Shown: piece after piece, positions 33,095 through 42,287 of the stretch | Layout of the letters: the number at the start of each line of letters is the position of its first letter | Numbering within the stretch: the stretch's first letter is position 1 | Assembly (NCBI GenBank): GCA_913056275.1 | Contig: CAJXLP010000003.1 | Coordinates: 1 to 64,000 of the forward strand | Source of the DNA: an uncultured Mycoplasmatota bacterium | GTDB lineage: Bacteria > Bacillota_I > Bacilli_A > Izemoplasmatales > Izemoplasmataceae | Direction of reading: 5' to 3' | Length of the DNA stretch: 64,000 bases | Position numbers and translations under genes: made by a program | Notes under the pieces: model-generated | The model's database searches: none | What the model was told of the DNA's origin: nothing | What the model saw: the letters and a program-made list of their open reading frames with translations, nothing else

Positions 33095-34102
33095 ATGAAA
33101 AAAATTATTATTCGTAGTGTACTAGGTATTACCGTTTTAATTGTGGGATTAGGTGTGACACTTTTCGCCCTTGCTCCCCGTGAAGTATTCTCATTTAATG
33201 CCGCTAACCAAGCCGATCGATTACCGGCTAATAGCTTAGAATTTATTACTACTCAATACCCGGACGCCACCGTGTTAGATGTCGACTTAGAGTTAACAGG
33301 CTTTGAAGCATACTTAAGCAATGGAGTGAGCGTTGACTTTAGATTTTCTGGAGCGGCCGATTATGTGGATATTTCCTCTGTTCGTTCAACGTATGTCATC
33401 AATCCTGCATCAAATGCATCGGAGGACGCCACCGCATCGTCCACGTATGAGGAAGATGGAACCGAGGATTCAGATATTCCTGTGAGCGAAGCAGACCTTC
33501 CGGAAACCGTTGTCACATTCATCACCACGAATTATTCAAATGCCGCAATCGCGTATGCTGAACAAGATGAAGATGGTTATGACGTGTATTTAGCATCCGG
33601 CCAAGAACTAGAATTTGATTTAAATGGGCGCTTTATATCTGAGTCACAGCGTGATCAATATGACTCCGATGACTCCGATGACGACGATGACGACGATGAT
33701 AACGACTCAGAAGTTCCCGTTGATATCGCCACCCTTCCCGAAACAATTCTTACATACGTAAGTAACAATTATCCCGATGAGACCATTGTCCATGCTGAAC
33801 GTGACAACGACGGGCATGAAGTGTATTTATCAAATGGTGTTGAAATCGACTTCGATTTCGATGGAACCATTGAAGAAGAGCGAGATGAAGATGATGATTG
33901 GGACGACTGGAATGATTGGGACGATGCGATTGCGGCCTCTGAATTACCAGAAAGTATTTTGAATTATCTGAGTTCCGAGTATCCAGGCGATACAATTATC
34001 AAAGCTGAACGTGACGAAGGCATGTACGAAGTCACGCTAGGAACAGGATTAGAACTTACTTTTGATCAGTCTGGGCAACTTATTGATATTGATTGGGATT
34101 AA
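33095..34102 (+). CDS. Membrane-anchored protein with four PepSY-like repeats
   Basis: A 335-residue protein with an N-terminal signal anchor and four repeats of about 50 residues with the pattern 'LPxxxLxYIxxxYPxxxIxxAExDxxGYEVYLSNGxELxFDxxG'. This pattern resembles the putative PepSY-like domain family (PF11396). Repeats start near residues 44, 134, 214 and 288. Asp/Glu-rich linkers separate them, one being almost pure Asp around residues 190-202. AGAGGAGA precedes the ATG at 33095. Such extracytoplasmic domains have no established activity; inhibition or metal binding has been suggested. The divergent two-component system probably controls it. Confidence 0.83.
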   Translation: MKKIIIRSVLGITVLIVGLGVTLFALAPREVFSFNAANQADRLPANSLEFITTQYPDATVLDVDLELTGFEAYLSNGVSVDFRFSGAADYVDISSVRSTYVINPASNASEDATASSTYEEDGTEDSDIPVSEADLPETVVTFITTNYSNAAIAYAEQDEDGYDVYLASGQELEFDLNGRFISESQRDQYDSDDSDDDDDDDDNDSEVPVDIATLPETILTYVSNNYPDETIVHAERDNDGHEVYLSNGVEIDFDFDGTIEEERDEDDDWDDWNDWDDAIAASELPESILNYLSSEYPGDTIIKAERDEGMYEVTLGTGLELTFDQSGQLIDIDWD

Positions 34103-34112
34103 TTAGTGTCAC

Positions 34113-34155
34113 AAAAAAAGACGTACTCTTACCACAAAGAGTGCGTCTTTTTTAA
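34113..34155. terminator. Bidirectional terminator
   Basis: AAAAAAAGACG-ACTCTT pairs with AAGAGT-CGTCTTTTTT (one internal mismatch). It lies between the PepSY-repeat gene and the convergent esterase gene, and gives T runs both ways. Confidence 0.88.
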
Positions 34156-35054
34156 TTATCAATCTGTGTGGCAAAAAAATCCCAAATGAGTGAGCTCGCA
34201 TTTACACCAGGATCTTCCCCTAGTTCATTCGGGTTTGGACTCACCGCCCACGTATGTGGAAAATCATCAATGTAAATGTGCTGTAAGACATGCCCATCAG
34301 TTCCCACTGATGTGTAGCGTGTGACCCCATTGGTGATCGTGTCACTAACGCTTGGATTGCCATTGATGACCGTTTGCCAGAATTCAAAATGGCCCTCGAC
34401 ATCAGGACCACCCCCAAATCCACCTAAAAGCGTCATCGACCCATCCATTGGAACAACTAAATCGCCAGTTCCATGAATGTGAAGTATATCAGTAGGAGTA
34501 GGGTCATCACACGCTTCGTAGGTTGCCCCGCTCATTAAGCCCGCTACGGGAGCAATGGCTTTAAAGGTTTCAGGGGACCGGCAGGCCATGGTATAAGTCA
34601 TGAAGGCTCCATTACTAAACCCACTGCCAAAGACATTGTCCGCAGATAAATTATACGTTGTGACTAAATGATCGACGACTTGGTTAATAAAGCCGACATC
34701 ATCCACGGTAGAAAGTTGTAAATCGGCATTCCAATGCGGGCCACCAATGGTGGTCGTACCAAGCAAATAAGCGACGACAAATCCGTTCTCACGGGCGACA
34801 TCATCCATCATTGAGCGAGCTTTTAAATTGAGATGACTACTCGTGTAGCCATGCATCATAATGACAAGTGGAGCGCCCTCAAAGGCACCATTCGGAATAA
34901 AGAGTTGATATTCACGGTCTAACTCGCCATGCATGATCGTTTGAATCTCATCCGTGGGAGGTAACGGAATTTCAGTTGTTTGGGAATCATCATTACACGC
35001 GGCTAACAGGCTGCTTGTTAGAATGATAAGTCCGAATATAAACCATTTTTTCAT
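34152..35054 (-). CDS. Lipoprotein esterase, PHB-depolymerase/feruloyl-esterase-like
   Basis: A 300-residue exported lipoprotein with lipobox 'LAAC'. It is an alpha/beta hydrolase: 'LVIMMHGYTSS' is the oxyanion region, the nucleophile Ser is in 'GSGFSNGAFMTY' (G-F-S-N-G, typical of the PHB depolymerase/LpqC group), an Asp lies in 'HGTGDLVVP' and a His in 'DFPHTW'. Substrates may be feruloyl or acetyl esters on polysaccharides or short polyesters. GAGGTGACC precedes the ATG. It is monocistronic. Confidence 0.88.
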   Translation of the reverse strand: MKKWFIFGLIILTSSLLAACNDDSQTTEIPLPPTDEIQTIMHGELDREYQLFIPNGAFEGAPLVIMMHGYTSSHLNLKARSMMDDVARENGFVVAYLLGTTTIGGPHWNADLQLSTVDDVGFINQVVDHLVTTYNLSADNVFGSGFSNGAFMTYTMACRSPETFKAIAPVAGLMSGATYEACDDPTPTDILHIHGTGDLVVPMDGSMTLLGGFGGGPDVEGHFEFWQTVINGNPSVSDTITNGVTRYTSVGTDGHVLQHIYIDDFPHTWAVSPNPNELGEDPGVNASSLIWDFFATQIDN

Positions 35055-35153
35055 GCGGTCACCTCAGTAGCATTCTACGTGTGTTAGTGTAGCATGTTTG
35101 GTACACTTTAATTAACATCACGCTTACTCACACGTGTGAATCAAGGAGGCATT

Positions 35154-35918
35154 ATGAAAGTTGTAGTTACTGGCTCTAGAGGGGTTGTTGGAACGGTATT
35201 AGTTGATCGTTTAAACGCGCAAAATCATAGCGTGGTACCGCTTGTCCATGATGCATTTGACGTCAATGATGAGAAAAAGGTACGCGCCTTTTTAGACACG
35301 CATCAACCCGATGCCATCATGCACCTTGCCAAAGGAGACGTTCCATTTACCAAAGCACTTGCCGCATGGGCGTATGAAAAGCGAATAGCATACGTGTTCA
35401 CCTCAACGTATAAAGTGTTTAAAGGGAAAAAAGTCGAAGGCCCATTTACCGTCTACGATACCCCTGATGGCACCGATCAATTGGCGACTTCTAAGCAAGA
35501 ACTCGAACGCGTCTCATTTGCGGCGAATCCAAATAGTTATGTCGCTCGCCTCGCTTGGCAAATTACCAAGCAACCAGAAAATTATGGCATCATGTATTTC
35601 ATCAAGTCACAGATGGATAAACGGGGAAAAATTAGTGTTTCAAAAAATCATTTCGTCTCGGCCATGTTTGTTGAAGATACCGCGGATGCTCTGATTGACT
35701 TGGTTGAACATTACGCACCTGGTCTCTATCATTTAAATGCGTCAGACTGGTTTAGCTTGTATGACATTGTCTATCACATTAAGCATAAGATGGGTCACGA
35801 TTGGATTGTCTTAGATCCGCCACGAACACTGTCCAAAAATGAAATGCTTGATAACACTAAAATTAAACTGACACCACTCTCCAAACAAGGGGTCGAATAC
35901 CAACATCCGAATCTTTAA
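35154..35918 (+). CDS. RmlD-like NAD-dependent epimerase/reductase family protein
   Basis: A 254-residue extended short-chain dehydrogenase. 'MKVVVTGSRGVVGTVL' is the NAD(P) loop, and 'DVNDEKKVRAFLDTHQPDAIMHLA' is the block typical of dTDP-4-dehydrorhamnose reductase. The catalytic Y-x-x-x-K is altered: the Lys in 'LATSKQELE' has Leu four residues before it where Tyr is expected. It may have lost catalysis or use another residue. AAGGAGG supports the ATG at 35154. No nucleotide-sugar genes are adjacent, so its function is unclear. Confidence 0.8.
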   Translation: MKVVVTGSRGVVGTVLVDRLNAQNHSVVPLVHDAFDVNDEKKVRAFLDTHQPDAIMHLAKGDVPFTKALAAWAYEKRIAYVFTSTYKVFKGKKVEGPFTVYDTPDGTDQLATSKQELERVSFAANPNSYVARLAWQITKQPENYGIMYFIKSQMDKRGKISVSKNHFVSAMFVEDTADALIDLVEHYAPGLYHLNASDWFSLYDIVYHIKHKMGHDWIVLDPPRTLSKNEMLDNTKIKLTPLSKQGVEYQHPNL

Positions 35919-35948
35919 AAAAAATGACGCTTTTGCGTCATTTTTTAA
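35917..35948. terminator. Bidirectional terminator
   Basis: AAAAAATGACGC and GCGTCATTTTTT form a perfect stem with a TTTT loop. It ends the RmlD-like gene and, on the other strand, the long histidine operon. Confidence 0.92.
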
Positions 35949-36751
35949 ATCGAAATTCGGTGTTTCACAGATTGATTGAAGGTTATAACATCGTGAAATC
36001 CAATAGATTTTAAAAAGTCGATCGCCTCACTAAAGCCAGCCTTTAAATCACCAACGGCATGCGCATCAGATCCAATACTCACAGCTCTGCCTCCGGCTTT
36101 AAAGTATTGGTCATAGATAAAGTGAACGGGAGCATTGATGGCATAGTCTTTTCGGTAAGGGGCCGTATTGACTTCCAGGACTTTATCTTGCTTGATGAGT
36201 GTGTTAAAAATGCGATTGAGCAGAGGGGCTAAGTGCCGCTTTAAGGCGTCAAAATCAGGACTTTGAATGTAGCGAAATGGATAGTCAATGTGAGCGAGGA
36301 TATCAAAATCAGGGACGGACGCGACCGCATCACACATGGTTTCATAATAGCGCGTCAAAGCTTTTTTTATCCCATATGCATCAAAGAGGGATTGATCATA
36401 CGGATCAAGTCCATCTACATAATGCACGGACAATAGGACGGTATCAAAGGGAACGGATGTTAGTAACGATTGGATGGAAGATTGGGCGCTCGGTTGGTAG
36501 CCGATTTCAACCCCCAAATTGAGTGACACATCCGTTGATTGTTGCAGCGTGATCAAGCGTTTTTTTTGGGTGATAAAATCGGGGATTTCTGCAAACAATG
36601 GATTGGGTGAACCAATGTCACAGTGATCCGTAAACGTAAGCGATGAGAGCCCCCGTTTTTCAGCCTCTTTAATGTAAGCGTCGAGCGTGGCATCACGATC
36701 GGCATCGGGGGAATCAGACGTGTGCATGTGAGAATCGGGAATTTGGCTCAT
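35945..36751 (-). CDS. hisJ: Histidinol-phosphatase, PHP family
   Basis: It hydrolyses L-histidinol phosphate, step eight of histidine synthesis. PHP metal-site motifs in order: '[12 protein letters not shown]', 'FTDHCD', 'LGVEIGY', 'LSVHYVDG', 'DILAHIDYP' and '[12 protein letters not shown]'. The 268-residue length is typical of the B. subtilis-type enzyme. It is the last gene of the operon and starts four bases inside hisIE. Because hisB here is monofunctional, this enzyme completes the pathway. Confidence 0.94.
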   Translation of the reverse strand: MSQIPDSHMHTSDSPDADRDATLDAYIKEAEKRGLSSLTFTDHCDIGSPNPLFAEIPDFITQKKRLITLQQSTDVSLNLGVEIGYQPSAQSSIQSLLTSVPFDTVLLSVHYVDGLDPYDQSLFDAYGIKKALTRYYETMCDAVASVPDFDILAHIDYPFRYIQSPDFDALKRHLAPLLNRIFNTLIKQDKVLEVNTAPYRKDYAINAPVHFIYDQYFKAGGRAVSIGSDAHAVGDLKAGFSEAIDFLKSIGFHDVITFNQSVKHRISI

Positions 36752-37359
36752 TTTTGACGCTCTTTTAAGCGTTGATAAATCGCCTCAAATGGAATCTCTC
36801 GGTCATTCAACAAGACGGTTAAGTGATAGATGAAATCACTGACTTCACCGATTAAATCATCGTCATCTGGATTCTTTGACGCAATGATAATTTCTGACGC
36901 TTCTTCACCAATTTTTTTTAAAATTTTATCGATGCCCTCGTTAAATAAATAATCGGTATAAGACCCCGGGACTGGGTCTTTTTTTCGCGAAGCAACCGTG
37001 GCATACAGTTCATCAAGCACATTAGCAGACGCTGAGACATCTCCGTCAAATGAGCGATAAAAACAGGACTTCGCCCCGGTATGGCAAGCGACCCCGGTTT
37101 GCACAACTTGCATCAGCAATGTATCACTGTCACAGTCATAGCGAATGTCTTTGACCGCTTGCGTGTGTCCGCTCGTTTCACCCTTCCGCCAAAGCGCTTG
37201 CCGCGAGCGGGAGTAGTAGGTGGCTTGTTGGGTATCCAAAGTTTCTTTGAGCGCATCTTCGTTCATGTAGGCAAGCATCAACACGGTCAGGTCACTGGCG
37301 TCTTGAACGACGACTGGGATGAGTCCATCTGCGTTCCATTTTAATTGAGTTGGGTCCAT
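36748..37359 (-). CDS. hisIE: Bifunctional phosphoribosyl-AMP cyclohydrolase / phosphoribosyl-ATP diphosphatase
   Basis: A 203-residue fusion for steps two and three of histidine synthesis. The HisI half (about 1-110) has '[10 protein letters not shown]', '[16 protein letters not shown]' and the zinc-site 'DCDSDTLL' and '[10 protein letters not shown]'. The HisE half (about 115-203) has 'GSYTDYLF', '[13 protein letters not shown]' and 'EVSDFIYHL'. It begins three bases after hisF ends. Confidence 0.96.
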   Translation of the reverse strand: MDPTQLKWNADGLIPVVVQDASDLTVLMLAYMNEDALKETLDTQQATYYSRSRQALWRKGETSGHTQAVKDIRYDCDSDTLLMQVVQTGVACHTGAKSCFYRSFDGDVSASANVLDELYATVASRKKDPVPGSYTDYLFNEGIDKILKKIGEEASEIIIASKNPDDDDLIGEVSDFIYHLTVLLNDREIPFEAIYQRLKERQK

Positions 37360-37362
37360 AAG

Positions 37363-38118
37363 TTAGTCCTTCCGTACTGGTATTTGCTGCTTAGCCAATG
37401 CGTCTTTTACGGCCTTGATTTCAACGATTTTAAAGTGAAATAGACTCGCCGCTAAAAGCCCATCAGCGCCCGCTTGAGCCGCCTCAACAAAGTGATCCAC
37501 AGTCCCAGCGCCCCCGCTTGCAATAACGGGAACGTTCACTCGCTTTACAATGCGTTCAATGAGTGATAAATCGTAGCCGGTTTTTTCACCGTCCTGGTCG
37601 ATGGAATTTAAAACAAGTTCTCCCGCACCTAACTCCACCGCTTGCGCGGCCCAGTCTTCAACGCGTAAGGATGATTCCTGCCGACCACCATGGGTCCACA
37701 CAAAGTAATCATTCCCTTTTTTCTTCGCATCGATGGACACGACAATGCATTGATTGCCAAATCGTTTCGCGCCCTCTTCGATTAATGCAGGGTTTAATAC
37801 CGCCGACGTATTAATCGACACTTTGTCGGCCCCTTTTCTTAAAATATCCACCATATCCTCCACCGACTGAATGCCACCGCCGACACAAAACGGGATGTTG
37901 ATTTCTTTGGCAACGGCTTCGACAAATTGATGGTCAATGGCGCGTTTCTCACTGGACGCAGTAATGTCATAAAAAACGAGTTCATCGGCCCCTTCTAAAC
38001 TATACCGTTTAGCAAGTTCGGCGGGGTCTGAGACATCTTTGATGGCTTGAAACCTTTGGCCTTTGACTACCCGGCCACGGTCGACATCGAGGCAGGGAAT
38101 TATTCGGCGTGCGAGCAT
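37363..38118 (-). CDS. hisF: Imidazole glycerol phosphate synthase, cyclase subunit
   Basis: A 252-residue TIM-barrel enzyme that uses ammonia from HisH to make imidazole glycerol phosphate and AICAR. Catalytic Asp residues are in 'IPCLDVDRGRVVKG' and 'NSIDQDGEKTGYD'; phosphate sites are 'VGGGI' and 'ASGGAG'. The ATG at 38118 follows GGAGG and lies inside the end of hisA (19-base overlap). The longer frame to 38217 is an artefact of that overlap. Confidence 0.97.
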   Translation of the reverse strand: MLARRIIPCLDVDRGRVVKGQRFQAIKDVSDPAELAKRYSLEGADELVFYDITASSEKRAIDHQFVEAVAKEINIPFCVGGGIQSVEDMVDILRKGADKVSINTSAVLNPALIEEGAKRFGNQCIVVSIDAKKKGNDYFVWTHGGRQESSLRVEDWAAQAVELGAGELVLNSIDQDGEKTGYDLSLIERIVKRVNVPVIASGGAGTVDHFVEAAQAGADGLLAASLFHFKIVEIKAVKDALAKQQIPVRKD

Positions 38119-38819
38119 CTTATGGCCTCCTTCAACGGAAGCTTGCCTTCGTGCATCGCCCGGCCGATAATGGCACTTTCCACATGCGATGCTTTTAATG
38201 AGGTAATGTCTTGACATGTGGTTAATCCCCCACTGGCAATGACCGGATGATCGGTGAGCGTTGTTAAACGTGTATACAGCTCGACATTGGGGCCTTCTAA
38301 CATCCCATCCGTTGCGATATCTGTGACCAACAGTCGCACATCATCAAACTCATTTAAACGGTGGATTACCGATTCAATGGATGTGTGCGATGACGTTTGC
38401 CAGCCGTCTTGCATGACGGTATCACCAGACACATCAAGTGCGATTACAATCTGTCCTGGGTAAGCGGTGATGAGCTCTTTGACAGCATTGAAGTCCGTGA
38501 ATACTAAAGAGCCTAGTACTACCCGGGCAATGCCTTGATCAAGGTATTTTTTTGCCTCAATGGCAGAGCGAATGCCGCCTCCCACTTGCAAAGGAATTGT
38601 CATTTCTTTGGCCCATCGAACGAGTTGTTCTTGATGGACCGGGTGGCCGACTTTGGCCCCTTCTAAATCCACAATATGCACGAGCGTGGCTGCTGCGTCT
38701 ACAAACGATTTAAGCACAGCCTCTGGACTATCAAGATACGTTGTCATGGCGTTAAAGTCCCCTTTTTTCAAGCGGGTGACTTTTTTGTTATAAAGATCGA
38801 TACTAGGAATAATTATCAT
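38100..38819 (-). CDS. hisA: ProFAR isomerase
   Basis: A 239-residue TIM-barrel isomerase for step four of histidine synthesis. Catalytic Asp residues are in 'IIPSIDLYNKKVTRL' (where most relatives have AIDL) and 'VTDIATDGML'; phosphate sites are 'VGGGIRS' and 'ASGGL'. The start at 38819 lies 17 bases inside hisH. A GGTGG sequence precedes it. Confidence 0.96.
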   Translation of the reverse strand: MIIIPSIDLYNKKVTRLKKGDFNAMTTYLDSPEAVLKSFVDAAATLVHIVDLEGAKVGHPVHQEQLVRWAKEMTIPLQVGGGIRSAIEAKKYLDQGIARVVLGSLVFTDFNAVKELITAYPGQIVIALDVSGDTVMQDGWQTSSHTSIESVIHRLNEFDDVRLLVTDIATDGMLEGPNVELYTRLTTLTDHPVIASGGLTTCQDITSLKASHVESAIIGRAMHEGKLPLKEAIRCSHAE

Positions 38820-39420
38820 CCGTCCACCGTCCGTAATTTTTGAGTAATTGTTCCCCCACTCGGCCACTTTTTTCTGGATGAAATTGCATCCCAACTACGG
38901 ATTGATGCTGAATGATGGCGGGAATGAGTGATCCATAGGAAGTTGTTGCCAGCCAGTAATCAGCCGGTGTGTCGGCGTAAAAGGAATGCACAAAATACGT
39001 ATAGTCCAAAGAGGTAATCCCTTCAAGCAGTGGACTTTTTGCAGTGACTTCTAACGTATTCCACCCCATGTGAGGAAGTTTTTGCGAGTCTGTAATTTCT
39101 TTGACTGTGCCTGGGAAAACCCCAAGGCCTTGATGCGTACCGTATTCCAAAGATGTTGTGAGTAATAATTGCATGCCCAAACAAATCCCCAATAAGGGCT
39201 TGCCGGATTCAACGTGTGATTGAATCACGGACACTAACGCTAAATCATGCAGTTTTTGCATGGCAGGTGCAAAGGCACCGACGCCTGGAAGAATTAGTGA
39301 CTGTGCTGCCTTTAATTGGTCGATGTCGTCCGTCACTTGACTCTTTAGACCCACTCGGGTTAAGCCAGCTTGTAAACTATTAAGATTGCCGACTCCATAA
39401 TCAATAATGGTATGTTTCAA
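38803..39420 (-). CDS. hisH: Imidazole glycerol phosphate synthase, glutaminase subunit
   Basis: A 205-residue class I glutamine amidotransferase that feeds ammonia to HisF. The nucleophile Cys is in 'GICLGMQLLL' and the His-Glu pair in 'GMQFHPEKSG'; 'LPGVGAFAPAM' is the oxyanion region. It overlaps hisB by four bases and hisA by 17. Confidence 0.97.
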   Translation of the reverse strand: MKHTIIDYGVGNLNSLQAGLTRVGLKSQVTDDIDQLKAAQSLILPGVGAFAPAMQKLHDLALVSVIQSHVESGKPLLGICLGMQLLLTTSLEYGTHQGLGVFPGTVKEITDSQKLPHMGWNTLEVTAKSPLLEGITSLDYTYFVHSFYADTPADYWLATTSYGSLIPAIIQHQSVVGMQFHPEKSGRVGEQLLKNYGRWTDDNYS

Positions 39421-39992
39421 AGTTGACCCTTTGTACTCGGTAAGGCATCTCCCACCATTTTAATGGCTTCTTTAAAACTACGTCCAAGGGCTTTAAATAT
39501 CGCTTCGACTTGGTGATGGGCATTCGTTCCACGGATTAAGTCCACGTGGCACGTCACGCGTGCGTCGCTGGTAAATGCCAGAAAAAATTCTTCGACGTTT
39601 TCGGTGGCTAAATCCCCGATCATCTCGCGGGAGAATTTTGCATTAAAACTTAAGCGTGGTCGATTCGATAAATCTATGACCACCCGGGCCAACGCTTCAT
39701 CCATTGGGATAATGGCGAGTCCATAACGGGCACGGCCTTGTTTATCATTAAAAGCTTCTAAAAAGAGTTCTCCAAGGACAATCCCAACGTCTTCAACTGT
39801 GTGATGATCATCCACTTCAGTATCTCCAGAGGCTTGAATACTCAGCCTTAATCCCGCGTGAAACGCAAAGAGGTCTAAGCAGTGATCGAAGTAAGGGATG
39901 CCAGTTGCAATTTGATTGGCTTGTGTAAGGTCATCATGCAATGTGATTTGGACCTCAGTTTCTTGCGTCTTTCTCTGACGTGTTAGCTTCAT
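39417..39992 (-). CDS. hisB: Imidazoleglycerol-phosphate dehydratase
   Basis: A 191-residue manganese enzyme, step seven of histidine synthesis, without the phosphatase domain found in enteric HisB. The two metal motifs are 'DDHHTVEDVGI' and 'NAHHQVEAIFKALG'. The ATG at 39992 follows AAAGGAG and starts 38 bases inside hisC, the longest overlap of the operon. Confidence 0.96.
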   Translation of the reverse strand: MKLTRQRKTQETEVQITLHDDLTQANQIATGIPYFDHCLDLFAFHAGLRLSIQASGDTEVDDHHTVEDVGIVLGELFLEAFNDKQGRARYGLAIIPMDEALARVVIDLSNRPRLSFNAKFSREMIGDLATENVEEFFLAFTSDARVTCHVDLIRGTNAHHQVEAIFKALGRSFKEAIKMVGDALPSTKGQL

Positions 39993-41013
39993 CAATGATC
40001 TCCTTTAATGCCTGAATAAGCGCAGCAACTTCTGACTCGGTGCCGATCGTAATCCGGTAAAATGGACGGCCTAAGTCAAACGGCCGGATGAGGATGTTTT
40101 TATCTCTGAGTCGACGTGTTAAATCGGGCAGTGCATGTTCAGTTAACAAGAAGTTCGCATTCGATGGATAGACAGTGAATCCGAATGACTCGAGTGTTAC
40201 TTTTAAGGCATCTCGTCGTTTTCTCACGGAGGCAATGTAAGGAGCCATGGCTGCTTTTTTCTCCAATGCTTTAAGTCCCATAAATTGTGAGAGTGCGTTA
40301 ACGTTATAGGGGGTTTTTGTCCGGTTCAATTGCGTCACATTTTTGGCACTTGTGACGGCGTATCCAAGTCGAATGGAGGCAAGGCCAAAGGCTTTCGAAA
40401 ACGTCCGTGTGACGATGATATGTGGGTACGTTTCTACTTCGTCAATCCACGTCTTTGTATCTACCGTAAATTCGTAGTAAGCCTCATCAATAATGATCGG
40501 GACGTTCGTTGCTTGAATGATTTTTAAAAGGGTCGCGTGAGGAATTTGTCCACCGGTCGGATTGTTTGGTGAACAGAGAATAATCAGTTCGGGTTGTTCG
40601 GTTTTTATGGCCTCTAAAAAGGCCGTCTCTGGGAAGGTGAAATCATCATTCAAAGGAACCTCTTTATATTGAGTATCATGCAAGGTCGCATAAAACTTAT
40701 ACATGCTAAACGTCGGTCCTGCTGTTAAGACAGTATGTCCAGGGTTCACAATACTTTTAATCGCCCAATCTAAAATTTCTGAAGATCCATTGCCAATTAA
40801 CAATTGTTCAGGAGATACATTTAACTCGCTGGCCAATGCGTGTTTGAGGGTCTCTGCATGGTTTTCAGGATACCGTTCCCATTCCCCGTCAAAGGCAATC
40901 GGTTGGTCAAATAAGAAATTATCGCTCTCGTTAGAGTCTAAGCGGATGCCTTGATCACGCGAGAGTGTGCTGTAGGCCTTCATGGCCTGGGCAGCTTTTT
41001 TGAGTGAAATCAT
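39955..41013 (-). CDS. hisC: Histidinol-phosphate aminotransferase
   Basis: A 352-residue PLP enzyme of fold type I. 'GNGSSEILDWAIK' binds cofactor phosphate, 'SPNNPTGG' and 'IIDEAYYEF' line the PLP ring, and the Schiff-base Lys is in 'RTFSKAFGLASIRLGY'. The start overlaps the hisD stop by one base (TAATG). Confidence 0.96.
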   Translation of the reverse strand: MISLKKAAQAMKAYSTLSRDQGIRLDSNESDNFLFDQPIAFDGEWERYPENHAETLKHALASELNVSPEQLLIGNGSSEILDWAIKSIVNPGHTVLTAGPTFSMYKFYATLHDTQYKEVPLNDDFTFPETAFLEAIKTEQPELIILCSPNNPTGGQIPHATLLKIIQATNVPIIIDEAYYEFTVDTKTWIDEVETYPHIIVTRTFSKAFGLASIRLGYAVTSAKNVTQLNRTKTPYNVNALSQFMGLKALEKKAAMAPYIASVRKRRDALKVTLESFGFTVYPSNANFLLTEHALPDLTRRLRDKNILIRPFDLGRPFYRITIGTESEVAALIQALKEIIDEANTSEKDARN

Positions 41014-42287
41014 TATTTTCTCCTTACACGCACGCTTTCTGCGTGCCCGTCTAAGTGTTCTTCAAGGGCTAAGGCTTCCACATCATCCGCCATTTGGGTA
41101 AAGCGTTCCTCACTGATTTCTAGGATGCTTGTCCGCTTTAAAAAATCATACGTGGACAAGCCAGATGCAAACGTCGCGGTCCCTGAGGTGGGCAATGTAT
41201 GATTGGGACCTCCCATATAATCCCCCATGGCTTCCGGGGTATAAGGGCCTAGAAAGATGGCGCCCGCATGGCGAATCTCAGACAGTACGCGCCGTGGCTT
41301 TTGAATAAGTAGCTCTAAATGCTCCGGCGCTATTTGATTAATCGCCGAGGGTCCTTGGGCCTTGTCCTCTAATAATATACTTAAACCATAATTTTTCAGG
41401 GATGAGACGATTATGGAATGTCTTGAACGGTCTTTGACTTGTTTGGATAGTTCATTGTCAATCGCATCCAATATCGCTTCATCGTCGCTCATGACAATTG
41501 ATTGGGCCAGTGGATCGTGCTCAGCTTGCGCGATGAGATCTGCGGCAATGAAAGAGACCGGCACACTATGATCGGCCCATATGCACACCTCACTCGGACC
41601 GGCGAATTGATCGATGCCAACGACGGATGAGAGAAGGTGTTTGGCGGTTGCCACGTATAAATTCCCTGGACCCACAATTTTTGCGACCGCAGGGATTTGT
41701 GGGGTGCCGTAAGCAAGGGCCGCAATGGCTTGCACGCCACCGACTTGATAAACTGCATCAATGTCGCATAAATGGGCGGCCGCGAGGACAGTCGCTGAAA
41801 TGCCGTCTGGGTGTGGTGGGGTGACCATGGCGATGCGCTTAACACCGGCAATTTTTGCGGGTACCGAGTTCATTAATACACTCGACGGATATGCCGCAGT
41901 GCCTCCAGGCACGTACAATCCGACTGAATCAAGTGGCGTAATTTTTTGGGCACGGTACAACCCCTGCTGGTCATCTTCAAGGGGGGTGTAGGTTTGCAAA
42001 GTATGATAACTCGCAATCGAATCATAGGCATTTTGTAAGGCTTTTTGAAGGTTAGGTGCTAACGAATCGTAGGCTTTTTTAAGCGTTTCACTGGGAACTT
42101 TAAAGGTATCTAATTGCACGCCATCAAATTGATTCGTCCAATCGATAATCGCCTCATCTTGCCTTTCAATCACCGAATCAATAATTGATTGAACGTCTGC
42201 TTGAACGGTTTTTTGACGGCTTAAAAATTCACTTTTTCGGCGGCTCAATACTTGGGTTAAATCGGCGTAATTAATCCGTTTTAGCAT
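41013..42287 (-). CDS. hisD: Histidinol dehydrogenase
   Basis: A 424-residue zinc enzyme for the last two oxidations to histidine. Blocks include 'KIVGPGNLYVATAK', 'AGPSEV', 'QAEHDPLAQSIV' (zinc Gln/His region), 'APEHLEL' and 'GGPNHTLPTSGTA' with the last zinc-site His. It starts 17 bases inside hisG. Confidence 0.96.
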   Translation of the reverse strand: MLKRINYADLTQVLSRRKSEFLSRQKTVQADVQSIIDSVIERQDEAIIDWTNQFDGVQLDTFKVPSETLKKAYDSLAPNLQKALQNAYDSIASYHTLQTYTPLEDDQQGLYRAQKITPLDSVGLYVPGGTAAYPSSVLMNSVPAKIAGVKRIAMVTPPHPDGISATVLAAAHLCDIDAVYQVGGVQAIAALAYGTPQIPAVAKIVGPGNLYVATAKHLLSSVVGIDQFAGPSEVCIWADHSVPVSFIAADLIAQAEHDPLAQSIVMSDDEAILDAIDNELSKQVKDRSRHSIIVSSLKNYGLSILLEDKAQGPSAINQIAPEHLELLIQKPRRVLSEIRHAGAIFLGPYTPEAMGDYMGGPNHTLPTSGTATFASGLSTYDFLKRTSILEISEERFTQMADDVEALALEEHLDGHAESVRVRRK

